A stretch of 64,000 bases of DNA. Origin: Streptomyces platensis. GTDB taxonomy: Bacteria; Actinomycetota; Actinomycetes; Streptomycetales; Streptomycetaceae. A model generated the notes under the pieces. It worked only from the letters and a program-made list of their open reading frames with translations. It did no database searches and had not been told where the DNA came from. The stretch covers positions 2,666,001 through 2,730,000 of the forward strand of contig NZ_CP023691.1 in NCBI RefSeq assembly GCF_008704855.1. Reading direction: 5' to 3'. Positions within the stretch are counted from its first letter, which is position 1. Each line of letters starts with the position of its first letter. Shown one piece after another: positions 46,955 to 56,457 of the stretch. The position numbers were made by a program, and so were the translations under genes.

Positions 46955-48597
46955 GTACGTGCCCCGATTTCGGCGGCGGCGGCGTTCTCGGCGTCCGTCA
47001 TGGCGACGATCTCGTGCGCGATCTCCGGGTGGTGCAGATCGAACGCCGGGGATTCGGAGCGAATGCGCGGCAGGGTGCGGAAGTTGTGCCGCGGCGGCGG
47101 GCAGGACGTCGCCCATTCCAGCGAGCGGCCGTATCCCCAGGGGTCGTCGACCTCGACCTTCTTACCGTACTTCGCGGTCTTCCAGACGTTGTAGAGGAAC
47201 GGCAGGAGGGAGAGTCCGAGGAGGAAGGAGAAGATGCTGGAGACGGTGTTCAGGGCGGTGAATCCATCGGCGGCGAGATAGTCGGGGATGCGGCGCACCA
47301 TGCCTTCCGCACCGAGCCAGTGCTGGACGAGGAAGGTGCCGTGGAAGCCCACGAACAGCGTCCAGAAGGTGATCTTGCCGAGCCGCTCGTCCAGCATCTT
47401 GCCGGTGAACTTCGGCCACCAGAAGTGGAAGCCGGCGAACATCGCGAAGACGACCGTACCGAACACCACGTAGTGGAAGTGCGCCACGACGAAGTACGAG
47501 TCGGAGACGTGGAAGTCCATCGGCGGCGAGGCCAGGATGACACCGGTCAGACCACCGAAGGTGAAGGTGATCAGGAAGCCGATCGTCCACAGCATCGGCG
47601 TCTCGAAGGACAGTGAGCCCTTCCACATCGTGCCGATCCAGTTGAAGAACTTCACACCCGTCGGCACCGCGATCAGGAACGTCATGAACGAGAAGAACGG
47701 CAACAGCACGCCGCCCGTCACATACATGTGGTGCGCCCAGACCGTGACCGAAAGACCGGCAATCGAAATCGTCGCCGCGATCAGACCGATGTAACCGAAC
47801 ATCGGCTTCCGGGAGAACACCGGAATGACCTCGGAAACGATGCCGAAGAACGGCAGGGCGATGATGTACACCTCGGGATGACCGAAGAACCAGAAGAGGT
47901 GCTGCCAGAGCAGCGCTCCGCCATTTGCCGCATCGAAGACATGGGCACCGAATTTACGGTCCGCCTCCAGGGCGAACAGCGCGGCGGCCAGCACCGGGAA
48001 GGCGAGCAGGACCAGCACACCGGTCAGCAGCACGTTCCAGGTGAAGATCGGCATCCGGAACATCGTCATGCCAGGCGCCCGCATGCAGATGATCGTGGTG
48101 ATGAAGTTGACCGAACCGAGGATCGTGCCGAAGCCCGAGAAGGCCAGACCCATGATCCACATGTCGGCACCGATACCGGGGGAATGCACCGCGCCGGAAA
48201 GCGGCGCATAGGCGAACCAGCCGAAATCGGCGGCCCCTTGCGGCGTCAGAAAGCCTCCGACGGCGATCAGTGAGCCGAAGAGGTAGAGCCAGTACGCGAG
48301 CATGTTCAGCCGGGGAAAGGCGACATCGGGCGCGCCGATCTGGAGCGGCATGATCCAGTTCGCGAATCCGGCGAACAGCGGCGTCGCGAACATCAGCAGC
48401 ATGATCGTGCCGTGCATCGTGAACGCCTGGTTGAACTGCTCGTTCGACATGATCTGGAGGCCGGGGCGGGCCAGTTCGGCGCGCATGAGCAGGGCCAGCA
48501 GACCGCCGAGGCAGAAAAAGGCGAACGCGGTGACCAGGTAGAGCGTGCCGATCGTCTTGTGGTCAGTGGTCGTCAGCCACTTCACGGGAAACTTCAT
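46951..48597 (-). CDS. ctaD: Cytochrome c oxidase subunit I (aa3-type)
   Basis: The 548-aa heme-copper oxidase subunit has twelve helices. Key ligands are heme a His in FTMHGTIM and the His of AHFHYVVFG, and CuB with the His-Tyr crosslink region FFGHPEVYI and VWAHHMY. The C-terminal tail ends [18 protein letters not shown]. No ctaC or ctaE is adjacent, so this is a solitary, probably second, copy. The start ATG 48597 (MKFPVKWL) lacks a strong ribosome site. It is divergent from the sigma factor. Confidence 0.92.
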   Translation of the reverse strand: MKFPVKWLTTTDHKTIGTLYLVTAFAFFCLGGLLALLMRAELARPGLQIMSNEQFNQAFTMHGTIMLLMFATPLFAGFANWIMPLQIGAPDVAFPRLNMLAYWLYLFGSLIAVGGFLTPQGAADFGWFAYAPLSGAVHSPGIGADMWIMGLAFSGFGTILGSVNFITTIICMRAPGMTMFRMPIFTWNVLLTGVLVLLAFPVLAAALFALEADRKFGAHVFDAANGGALLWQHLFWFFGHPEVYIIALPFFGIVSEVIPVFSRKPMFGYIGLIAATISIAGLSVTVWAHHMYVTGGVLLPFFSFMTFLIAVPTGVKFFNWIGTMWKGSLSFETPMLWTIGFLITFTFGGLTGVILASPPMDFHVSDSYFVVAHFHYVVFGTVVFAMFAGFHFWWPKFTGKMLDERLGKITFWTLFVGFHGTFLVQHWLGAEGMVRRIPDYLAADGFTALNTVSSIFSFLLGLSLLPFLYNVWKTAKYGKKVEVDDPWGYGRSLEWATSCPPPRHNFRTLPRIRSESPAFDLHHPEIAHEIVAMTDAENAAAAEIGART

Positions 48598-48712
48598 GCC
48601 CGGTAGGTGTCCGGAGCCGTCGCGATCCTCACCGGCGCGGGGGATGAGACGGGGTGGCAAGTATCACCGCGGAGGGTGTGAAGATCGGGGCCATGCCGGA
48701 CACCAAGGGTTC

Positions 48713-49354
48713 ATGAGCACGGACGACGCCTTCGCCGAGGCCTATCGCGCGCATTACTGGGCGGTCAGCCGCTTTGTGGCGCGGCGGCTGGACGGGCAGG
48801 TACACGAGGTCGAGGAAGTGGTGGCGGAGGTCTTCTCCATAGCCTGGAGACGCCGCACCGAGCTCCCCGACGCGCCGCTGCCCTGGCTGTACGGGGTGGC
48901 CCGGAACACTCTGGCCAACACGGTGCGGGGGCTGAGCCGTTACCGGCGGCTGCTGCACCGGCTCGGCAGTCACGAGGCGGCGCACCGCCGGCAGACCGTG
49001 GACAGTCCGGACGCCGAGCGGCCCGGCTCCTGGGTGCACGAGGCGCTGGCCCGCCTCTCCCCCGCCGACCAGGAGGTGCTGCGGCTGACGGCCTGGGAGG
49101 AACTGACCATCGAGGAGCTGGCGGTGACCCTCGGCTGTGGTCAGAGCGCGGCGGCCATGCGACTGCACCGGGCGCGCGGCCGGCTCCGTACCCAGATCGA
49201 GCGGATGCGTCAGCGCGGCACCGCCCGGCCCGACGCGCCCCCACCACGGCCCGAGGCACCCCCCTCGCCGGGACCGGCGCCGCGCGCGGCCACCCCCCGC
49301 CCCCTCACCCCCCACCCCGTACCGACCCGAGCGGGAGGCCGCCGCCATGACTGA
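48713..49354 (+). CDS. ECF-type sigma-70 family factor
   Basis: The 213-aa sigma factor has region 2 (AFAEAYRAHYWAVSRFVARR to EVFSIAWRRR) and region 4 (LSPADQEVLRLTAWEELTIE and CGQSAAAMRLHRAR), then a Pro-rich tail of about 40 residues. ATG 48713 follows AAGGG. It overlaps the following gene by 8 bp; the partner is a membrane protein probably acting as its regulator. Confidence 0.88.
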   Translation: MSTDDAFAEAYRAHYWAVSRFVARRLDGQVHEVEEVVAEVFSIAWRRRTELPDAPLPWLYGVARNTLANTVRGLSRYRRLLHRLGSHEAAHRRQTVDSPDAERPGSWVHEALARLSPADQEVLRLTAWEELTIEELAVTLGCGQSAAAMRLHRARGRLRTQIERMRQRGTARPDAPPPRPEAPPSPGPAPRAATPRPLTPHPVPTRAGGRRHD

Positions 49355-50378
49355 GGAACTGGAGCTGCTGCGCCAGGCCGACCCCGTCTCCGCCGACGAG
49401 GGGCCCTGGCGCGACCGTCCGCTGACCGCATGCGCGCAGGCCCGGCTGGCGGCGCTGACGGCCGGTGCCGAGCCGCGCGGCCGCCCGCGTCCGCTGCGCC
49501 GGCGCCCCCTGCTGATGGGCCTGGCCGCAGCGTCGGCGGCGGCCGCCGCGGCCCTGGTGCTCACCTTCTCCGGCGCCGGCAGCAGCCCCGCCGTCGCCGC
49601 GCCCGTCGCCCTCCCCCTGCACGGCGACGCGCCGTCCGTGTCCCTGGACTCCCTGGCCCGCAGGGCGGAGGCCAGGGCGCGGGCGGCGGCCCGCGAGGAC
49701 GGGCCGCGGCGGGGCAGCCACCTACAGAGCTGGTACATGAGCATGGAGTCGGGCCCGAAGGCCGCGCCCCCCGTTACCGTGCCCGAGGAGCGCATCACCA
49801 GCTGGAACGACGACGGCAGCGGCTCGGAGCTGGTCGTGGCCACCGACCCGCGGCACCCGGGCCGTCCGGTGATCCACGACAACGACGGCAGGTGGCAGAC
49901 CGTCAGCGACGGCAAGGTGCTGCACCGCAAGACCTACCCGGCGGGCTCGGAGGCCCGGCACAGCGGGCTGGCCGCCCGGACGAAGCCCGCGACGGACGCC
50001 GGGGAGCTGCGCGAACAGCTCTCCTGGCTGTACGGCGGGGCGGACGGCACCAGCACGACGCCGCAACTCCTGTCGGCGCTCTCCTCGTTCCGCCAGGAGT
50101 GGACGCCGGGGCCGCGGGAGACGGCCGCCGTCGTCCGGATGCTGGCCGATGCGGACGGTCTGCGGCAGGCGGGGGTGGTCACCGACCGGCTGGGCCGGCG
50201 CGGGCAGGCGTATGTGTACGACGGCCCGGACGGCGCGGCGAACTCCACCCGCCAGATGGTGATCCTCGATCCGCGGACCGGCGACCTCCTGGGGCTGGAG
50301 ATCACTTTCACCAAGGACGAGCCGGATTTCAAGATCAAGTCGGGGGAGGTCATGTCGTACGAGGCGTGGATGCCGTGA
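49347..50378 (+). CDS. CU044_5270-family membrane protein (sigma partner)
   Basis: The 343-aa protein has a cytoplasmic N-terminus (MTEELELLRQADPVSADEGP), one membrane helix (about residues 54-72, LLMGLAAASAAAAAALVLTF) and an extracellular domain ending LGLEITFTKDEPDFKIKSGE. This is the layout of the CU044_5270 family, usually encoded right after an ECF sigma factor and plausibly controlling it. GGGAGG precedes the ATG. Confidence 0.8.
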   Translation: MTEELELLRQADPVSADEGPWRDRPLTACAQARLAALTAGAEPRGRPRPLRRRPLLMGLAAASAAAAAALVLTFSGAGSSPAVAAPVALPLHGDAPSVSLDSLARRAEARARAAAREDGPRRGSHLQSWYMSMESGPKAAPPVTVPEERITSWNDDGSGSELVVATDPRHPGRPVIHDNDGRWQTVSDGKVLHRKTYPAGSEARHSGLAARTKPATDAGELREQLSWLYGGADGTSTTPQLLSALSSFRQEWTPGPRETAAVVRMLADADGLRQAGVVTDRLGRRGQAYVYDGPDGAANSTRQMVILDPRTGDLLGLEITFTKDEPDFKIKSGEVMSYEAWMP

Positions 50379-50787
50379 GACGGCGGCCGGCACGGCGGCC
50401 GCCATGGCGGCCCGGTGCACGGCGCCGGGGTACCGGGCCGGGGCGCTCCCGAGTGGCGGGGCGGGCGGTCATGGCTGATCCTTGAGGGAACGCGACGATC
50501 CACCTCGGCGCGGCGGTGCAGTCCGGCCCGCCGCGCCGTTCTCCTGTCCGGCCACACCCCGCCGCGGCGCGTGGCGCACGTCACAACGGACCGATGGTTG
50601 CAGCGGATCTTCGCGATATGGATCACAGCAAGAGGTGTCCCAAAGTGTTTCCCGAAAGGGAGTTTCCCCTGCAAGGAGCGGGTATACGGCCGACTGCGCG
50701 GTCGTCCGCGCACCGTCCGTGATGCTCCGGTCTGCCCCTATGGTCGACCTTTGCCCGTCGCGTCAGACGGGTTCTGCCCGCCTCCCC
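50379..50787. other. Gene-free intergenic region
   Basis: I see no gene. GC-rich inverted repeats follow the upstream stop (about 50380-50430), and AT-richer stretches at 50620-50690 probably hold the promoter of the symporter gene. Confidence 0.4.
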
Positions 50788-52350
50788 ATGGCGGGCGATG
50801 TCATGTTGTCGTCCAAGAGAGCGCAGGCGAGCGAGCACGTGCCGACGCAGTCCCCCGTTGTACCCGGGCCCCGTCACCCCGTCGGCAGTCGAGCAGATGC
50901 GGCATCCGGCCCCCCGCAGGACCACGCCGCGGATTCCGCGCAGCACGCATCGGGCGAGGTGACCGTCGTCGACCCCGCGATGGTCAAGCGCGCGGTGTCG
51001 GCCGCGGCGCTCGGCAATGCGATGGAGTGGTTCGACTTCGGCGTGTACAGCTACATCGCGGTCACCCTCGGACATGTCTTCTTCCCGTCCGGGAACCCGA
51101 CCGCGCAGTTGCTGTCGACGTTCGGAGCGTTCGCGGCGGCGTTCCTGGTGCGGCCCATCGGCGGCATGGTCTTCGGGCCGCTCGGTGACCGGATCGGCCG
51201 GCAGAAGATCCTCGCGATCACCATGATCATGATGGCGGCGGGCACCTTCGCCATCGGCCTGATCCCGTCCTACGCCTCCATCGGCGTCGGCGCACCGATC
51301 CTGCTGCTCGTCGCCCGCCTGGTACAGGGCTTCTCCACCGGTGGTGAATACGGCGGCGCCTCCACCTTCATCGCCGAGTACGCGCCGGACAAGAAGCGCG
51401 GATTCCTGGGCAGCTGGCTGGAGTTCGGCACCCTGGCCGGCTACGTCGGCGGCGCCGGCCTGGTCACGCTGATGACCGCGCTGCTGTCCACCGAGGACCT
51501 CCAGTCCTGGGGCTGGCGGATCCCGTTCCTGATCGCCGGCCCCATGGGCATCATCGGCCTCTACCTGCGGATGCGGCTCGAAGAGACCCCGGCCTTCGCG
51601 CAGTTGGAGAAGGAAGCGCGGACGCAGGAGAAGGCGCGCCGCGAGGCCGAGAAGCGGATCGGCATCCGCGAGATGATCTTCGGCCAGTGGCGGGCGCTGC
51701 TGCTGTGCGTCGGGCTGGTCCTGGTCTTCAACGTCACCGACTACATGCTGCTGTCGTACATGCCGAGCTATCTGACCTCGGAGCTCAAGTACGACGAGAC
51801 GCACGGGCTGCTGGTCGTGCTGGCCGTCATGGTCCTGATGATGGGGGTCCAGCCGTTCGCGGGCCGGCTCACCGACCGCTTCGGCCGCCGTCCGATCATC
51901 GGCGCGGGCTGCCTGGGCTTCCTGCTGCTGTCCATCCCCGCCCTGCTGCTGATCCGGCAGGGATCGCTGGCCGCCATCGCGCTGGGCATGGCCGCACTGG
52001 GCCTGCTGCTGGTCACCTTCACCGCGGCGATGCCGTCCACGCTGCCCGCGCTGTTCCCGACCAAGGTCCGCTACGGCTCCCTGTCGATCGGCTTCAACGT
52101 CTCCGTGTCGCTCTTCGGCGGTACGACGCCGCTGGTGGTCACCGCCCTGATCGGCGCGACCGGCAACAAGATGATGCCCGCCTACTACATGATGGCGGCG
52201 GCCGTGATCGGCGGTATCGCCGTCCTGCTGATGTCGGAGAGCGCCCGCAAGCCGCTGCCCGGCTCCCCGCCGGCCGTCGAAACCGAGGCCGAGGCCCAGG
52301 AGGTCCGCCGCGCGGCACGCGGCACGACCAAGGCCGACGCGGCGGCCTGA
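50788..52350 (+). CDS. MHS-family metabolite:H+ symporter (ProP-like)
   Basis: The roughly 520-aa protein has twelve helices after a disordered N-terminus of about 65 residues. It shows the MHS motifs AAALGNAMEWFDFGVYSY, GPLGDRIGRQKIL and GFSTGGEYGGASTF, and LTDRFGRRPII between helices 8 and 9. ProP-like symporters import osmolytes such as proline and betaine or organic acids. The start is uncertain (ATG 50788 or 50803). A central coiled-coil stretch, EKEARTQEKARREAEKR, lies in the loop after helix 6. Confidence 0.85.
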   Translation: MAGDVMLSSKRAQASEHVPTQSPVVPGPRHPVGSRADAASGPPQDHAADSAQHASGEVTVVDPAMVKRAVSAAALGNAMEWFDFGVYSYIAVTLGHVFFPSGNPTAQLLSTFGAFAAAFLVRPIGGMVFGPLGDRIGRQKILAITMIMMAAGTFAIGLIPSYASIGVGAPILLLVARLVQGFSTGGEYGGASTFIAEYAPDKKRGFLGSWLEFGTLAGYVGGAGLVTLMTALLSTEDLQSWGWRIPFLIAGPMGIIGLYLRMRLEETPAFAQLEKEARTQEKARREAEKRIGIREMIFGQWRALLLCVGLVLVFNVTDYMLLSYMPSYLTSELKYDETHGLLVVLAVMVLMMGVQPFAGRLTDRFGRRPIIGAGCLGFLLLSIPALLLIRQGSLAAIALGMAALGLLLVTFTAAMPSTLPALFPTKVRYGSLSIGFNVSVSLFGGTTPLVVTALIGATGNKMMPAYYMMAAAVIGGIAVLLMSESARKPLPGSPPAVETEAEAQEVRRAARGTTKADAAA

Positions 52351-52374
52351 TCCGCGGACTGCCCCAGGCACACC

Positions 52375-52406
52375 AAGGCCCGGCCGGATACCTTCGGCCG
52401 GGCCTT
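52375..52406. terminator. Intrinsic terminator
   Basis: AAGGCCCGGCCG (52375-52386) pairs perfectly with 52395-52406 across an 8-nt loop, 25 bp after the symporter stop. Confidence 0.85.
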
Positions 52407-52612
52407 CGGCGTTCCCGGGCAGGTGCTCGGCGTTCCTGGCCGTGGCGCCCACGCCGGTGCTCGTACTGCGCAGACGCCGCCCGGTGCCACCGCCGCGTCC
52501 GGTGCACCGCCCCTGACGTGACCGTGCCGGTGCCACCGGGCGGGGCGCCGCACGCCCGTGGCACCCTGCCCTGACCTGCGCCCCTCGGGCACCGTGCGGC
52601 ACGATGGTCGTT

Positions 52613-52759
52613 ATGAGCATCGTGAAGATCAACGTACTGACCGTCCCCGCCGAGCAGCGCGAGGTCCTGGAGCAGCGCTTCGCCGCCCGCGCCGGGACCG
52701 TGGACTCCTCGGACGGTTTCGAATGGTTCGAGCTGCTGCGCCCGCAACGGGGGCTCTGA
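52613..52759 (+). pseudogene. Interrupted ABM-like gene copy (5' part only)
   Basis: This 48-codon frame matches the first 44 residues of the complete gene 65 bp downstream (MSIVKINVLTVPAEQRE against MSVVKINVLTVPAEQRE), then departs after DGFEWFELLRP into QRGL and a stop. The break point is the probable chromosomal side of an attachment site. Promoter-proximal bases before both ATGs are also alike. Confidence 0.8.
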
Positions 52760-52823
52760 TGTACCACTGTTCCGCTCGATGCCGCTGACACTCCGCTAAC
52801 ACCACATGCGGCAAGATGGGCGC

Positions 52824-53141
52824 ATGAGCGTAGTCAAGATCAACGTACTGACCGTCCCCGCCGAGCAGCGGGAAACCCTTGAGAAGCGCTTCGCCTCCCG
52901 CGCCCACGCGGTTGAGAACTCCGACGGCTTCGAGTGGTTCGAACTCCTCCGCCCGGTCGAAGGCACCGACGACTACGTGGTGTACACGCGGTGGCGTGAC
53001 GAGGAGTCGTTCCAGGCGTGGATGGAGGGACCCATGAAGGCGGCCCACCAGGGCGGCAGCGACCGACCGAAGCCCGCTGCTAGCGGCTCCACGGTGTGGT
53101 CGTTCGAGGTCGTGCAGCAGGCAGCGCCCAAAAGCGAATAG
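52824..53141 (+). CDS. Antibiotic biosynthesis monooxygenase (ABM) fold protein
   Basis: The 105-aa dimeric ferredoxin-like fold protein has VKINVLTVPAEQRETLEKRF, FEWFELLRPVEGTDDYVVYT and ESFQAWMEGP, which fit the ABM family (small monooxygenases and heme-degrading relatives). It is complete and has its own promoter-like upstream bases. DNA differs from the truncated copy at many third positions, so it is not a fresh duplication; it may be the version supplied by the element. Substrate unknown. Confidence 0.82.
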   Translation: MSVVKINVLTVPAEQRETLEKRFASRAHAVENSDGFEWFELLRPVEGTDDYVVYTRWRDEESFQAWMEGPMKAAHQGGSDRPKPAASGSTVWSFEVVQQAAPKSE

Positions 53142-53177
53142 GTCCCGCAGCGGTAGCTCATCGCAGTGTCACCCCCC

Positions 53178-53214
53178 TGTGTTCCGCACTCGGAGTGATC
53201 CAGTGCGGAACACA
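53178..53214. terminator. Intrinsic terminator
   Basis: A perfect 13-bp stem (TGTGTTCCGCACT with 53202-53214) and 11-nt loop is followed by GTCGTTT, 36 bp after the ABM stop. Confidence 0.85.
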
Positions 53215-53345
53215 GTCGTTTCACTATGACGCTGGCTGATCAACGATGTTTCCTCTCACCCGTTTTCGGTGAATGAGAGCCAGAACTAGGGCAAGTGCTG
53301 TAGAACGCTGCTGGAGTGTTCGGTCCTAGAACTCGGGGGCAGAAG

Positions 53346-53735
53346 GTGTCTAACGTAGCCAAACGTGGAGTGGCTGCAGCTCTCACAGTCGTGGTGTCAG
53401 CCGCGACCGGGCTTATCACGAACATAGCCACTGAGGAGGCCGCCTGGGGCTGGTGGACAGCTCTTCTCGTCCTGGTCGTGCTTGGTGCCGCTCTTCAGTA
53501 CCACCTAAGCCGCTCGTCGGCTCTCGAGTCGAGTGCTGTATCCGCACTCGGCGATGGTTCGATCGCAGTCGGCGGCACTGCTCGTGCACCGATCAAGACC
53601 CAGGTGCGCCGTGGCGCAACTCCTTCGACAGCTGCCGTACAGCCTCAGGGCACTGCAGCGGTAGCGCCCGGTTCGGTAGCCATCGGGGGAGACGCAGAGT
53701 CGTCTGTAGAAACAGAAGTCGATAACGGCACGTGA
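53346..53735 (+). CDS. Two-helix membrane protein with beta-repeat motif (STAND partner)
   Basis: The 129-aa protein has two membrane helices (about residues 8-28 and 34-52), then a cytoplasmic or exposed tail with two copies of a short motif: GDGSIAVGGTARAPIKT (69-85) and APGSVAIGGDAESSVET (107-123). The downstream STAND ATPase starts with the same motif. GTG 53346 is chosen; a GTG ten codons upstream is possible. The stop overlaps the next start as GTGA, so the two proteins are made together. It may be a membrane anchor or effector. Confidence 0.65.
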   Translation: MSNVAKRGVAAALTVVVSAATGLITNIATEEAAWGWWTALLVLVVLGAALQYHLSRSSALESSAVSALGDGSIAVGGTARAPIKTQVRRGATPSTAAVQPQGTAAVAPGSVAIGGDAESSVETEVDNGT

Positions 53736-56320
53736 AAGATTTCCTAATGCAGAAGCAGCGTGGCCTGCATGCGGCCGGCGAAGCATCAGTTGCCGTCGCT
53801 GGAGACGCGCATGCACCGATCTTAACGAATCCCACCTTCATAAGTCTCAGCACTTCGGGTGATGGGTCTTCTGAAAATCTACGGCCGCGACTACTCCCTC
53901 CAGCGGTGCTCGACTTCACCGGCCGGGAAGAAGAGATCCGCCTTGCGGAAGACCTGCCTAGCGGTACTGCGATATTAATCACGGGAAAACCCGGAGTCGG
54001 CAAAACAAGCCTAGCTACACATCTGGCCTACGGGGTCCGTATGTCGTACGCAGACGGCGAACTGTACGCAGACCTACGTGGCCACGACGACAAACCCGCA
54101 CCTCCAGAAGAGGTGATGGGTCGTTTTTTGCAGGCGCTCGGCGTCCCAGAGCAAGACATTCCAAGCGACCCTCACTCACGCTTGGACATCTATCGACGGG
54201 TCACCGCAGACCGCCCACTAGTCATGATCCTTGACAATGCAGCAACAGAGAAGCAGGTACGGCCATTGCTTCCGTCCGGGACAGCAGCACTGGTCTTGGT
54301 AACAAGCCGAAGCCAATTGAGCGGGCTAGAGGCCGTTAAGCGAATAGATCTAGATATTTTCCCTTCAGGCACCTCACTTGACTTTCTCAGGAGAGTGACA
54401 GGGGAAGACATCACCAATTCCCACCCCGAAGCCACCGAAAGGGTCATTTCAGCTTGCGGACACCTACCGCTAGCTCTAAGGATTGCCGCAAACATACTTT
54501 CGACATCGCGAAATATGCGAATGTCGGACCTTGCTGCGGAATTGTCCGACCAGCGCGATATCCTCGAAGCCCTTGAAGCGGGTGACCTTGCAATTCGGGC
54601 AGCCTTCACCCTCTCCTATCGCAAACTAGGCAAGGGGGCTAAGAATGCCTTCAAGCAGCTTTCACACGTTGCCGGTAAGGACTTTGGTTCGGGAATTTGC
54701 GCAGCGCTCGTGGGCTGCGACGAGCGACAGGCTAGGAAAACCCTTAGGAAGCTTCGCGAAGCGAATCTGATTGAACCTTCTCAAAACCCCGGAAGATATC
54801 GATTCCATGACTTGCTTGGCATGTATTCCCGCGAGAAGAGTAAGGGAGATCCAGAAGAGAAGAGCCTATCCGCCATTCATCGAATGTTGGAATGGTTGGC
54901 AAATTCGGCGACCAAGGTAGTTTTGGCTGCAAGCGGAAGGTTTGGAGAGCTGGAGGCCATGCCCCCTTCGGCTCGCTCTGCCGATATCGATTCCGTAGAG
55001 TCGGCGATTACCTGGGCCAGGGATGAGCTCGAAAACGCTTCCTCCGCCATTAGCGTAGCCATACAGCACAAAGGTCCGCGCGATGCAGAGAATCTAGCTG
55101 TATCCCTCTCTACGGTTTGCGAGTTCACCGGCGACTGGCAAAACTGGGAAGAGGTAATCGATGGCGGGCTGAAAGCTAGCGCAATGATCGAAGACTCAAG
55201 GGATACTCTCTCCCTACTGACCTCCCAAGCAAATCTAGCTCGGTACCGACGCGAGTTCAGGGATGGCCTTGAAATTGCCTCCCAAGTATACAACCGGGCG
55301 ACTGAGGCCGGCGACGATTTCTTCATTGCTTCGGGCGCAAATCTTTACGGATGCCTGAAGATGGATTGCGGTGAATTCAATGAAGCCATACCGTTCATTG
55401 AGCAGAGTCTCAAAATTTCCAGAGAGCGCGGTTTGAGACATCAGGTTGGCCAAGCTCTGTACAACCTAGGGACGATCCATAGGTCATCCGGAAATATGAA
55501 GGAGGCGATTCGCCATTTCGACCAAGACCTAAAGGTATGTATGGATCTTGGCGATGAGCTGGGAACAGCAGAAACGTTGAATACGCTGGCTCTAACATAC
55601 TCCGATTCAGGAAAGTTCAAGGAGGCAGAGAGGCTTCACAGGCAATCCCTAGACCGATTCAAGCGAATCGGCAACATTCACAAGGTAAGCATGGTCACTA
55701 ACGATCTGGGCATTACGCTGAGGCGGCAGGGCAGAAACAATGAAGCACTAGCTCTATATTTGGAAGATATGGAGCTATCTCGAAGTGTTGGAAATGCTTC
55801 CGGCGAAGCCTTAGCTCAGGTCAATGCAGCTGAGGTGCTCCACGCAATGGGGAAATCCAAGGAGGCGGAGGAACGGTTTGCTGCCGCTGTCTGCGTGTTC
55901 ACCGACTTGGGTGACGCTGAGCGTCTGGCACGTACTCTGATCACGCAGATTCCACTGTTGTTTTCAGCAGGAAAATTTGAACTAGCCGAAGAGTACGGGG
56001 AGACGGCGATCGCTCATCTCGTGCGACATCAGCACGTGCACGAGGCCGCATGGGCTTATCACCTTCTCGCGCAAGAATATGAAAAGTCTGGGGAGTATGA
56101 GAAGTCTTTGGCAAGTGCTAGAAGTGCAATCGAAATGGGCGGGTCATTTAGTGCACCATACTTCCAGCTGGTAAGCCACTCGATTTGCCTCAAGGCGAGC
56201 TTGGCCCTGGGTAGAAAATCCGAATCAGAGGAAACTCTTGCCGCTTTGCGGGAAATTGATGTTGATGCGGAGCTAATGGATGAAGTTCTAGGGGAGCTGG
56301 AAGAGGAGCAACCGGAGTAG
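53732..56320 (+). CDS. STAND-class NTPase: NB-ARC plus TPR repeats
   Basis: The 862-aa protein has an N-terminal motif GEASVAVAGDAHAPILT (16-32), an NB-ARC domain starting FTGREEEI (Walker A GKPGVGKT at 85-92, Walker B LVMILD at 163-168, LVTSRSQL sensor, GHLPLALRIAA), a winged helix (about 270-370), and tetratricopeptide repeats from about 460 to the end (ALYNLGTIHRSSGNMKEAIR, TLALTYSDSGKFKEAERLHR). This is the layout of NLR-like regulators and antiphage STAND proteins. GC content is visibly lower than the flanks and codon use differs. Start GTG is coupled to the membrane partner. Role in defence is inference. Confidence 0.85.
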   Translation: MKDFLMQKQRGLHAAGEASVAVAGDAHAPILTNPTFISLSTSGDGSSENLRPRLLPPAVLDFTGREEEIRLAEDLPSGTAILITGKPGVGKTSLATHLAYGVRMSYADGELYADLRGHDDKPAPPEEVMGRFLQALGVPEQDIPSDPHSRLDIYRRVTADRPLVMILDNAATEKQVRPLLPSGTAALVLVTSRSQLSGLEAVKRIDLDIFPSGTSLDFLRRVTGEDITNSHPEATERVISACGHLPLALRIAANILSTSRNMRMSDLAAELSDQRDILEALEAGDLAIRAAFTLSYRKLGKGAKNAFKQLSHVAGKDFGSGICAALVGCDERQARKTLRKLREANLIEPSQNPGRYRFHDLLGMYSREKSKGDPEEKSLSAIHRMLEWLANSATKVVLAASGRFGELEAMPPSARSADIDSVESAITWARDELENASSAISVAIQHKGPRDAENLAVSLSTVCEFTGDWQNWEEVIDGGLKASAMIEDSRDTLSLLTSQANLARYRREFRDGLEIASQVYNRATEAGDDFFIASGANLYGCLKMDCGEFNEAIPFIEQSLKISRERGLRHQVGQALYNLGTIHRSSGNMKEAIRHFDQDLKVCMDLGDELGTAETLNTLALTYSDSGKFKEAERLHRQSLDRFKRIGNIHKVSMVTNDLGITLRRQGRNNEALALYLEDMELSRSVGNASGEALAQVNAAEVLHAMGKSKEAEERFAAAVCVFTDLGDAERLARTLITQIPLLFSAGKFELAEEYGETAIAHLVRHQHVHEAAWAYHLLAQEYEKSGEYEKSLASARSAIEMGGSFSAPYFQLVSHSICLKASLALGRKSESEETLAALREIDVDAELMDEVLGELEEEQPE

Positions 56321-56457
56321 AGACGCGAAACGCAGCTGCCCTCGTGCAAAGACCGTGTGACTGGGTACGGTCTGAGTCGTGCCTGGCGCACGCGGGGTTG
56401 GTCGCCCCTTTGCGTGCGCCGGTTTGATCGCGCGCAACTAGGGGAGCTGGTTCGGGC

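Noticed and set aside
50623..52791. 722-codon minus-strand frame over the symporter
   Set aside because: Antisense shadow; Arg/Gly/Gln-rich with no helices or motifs.
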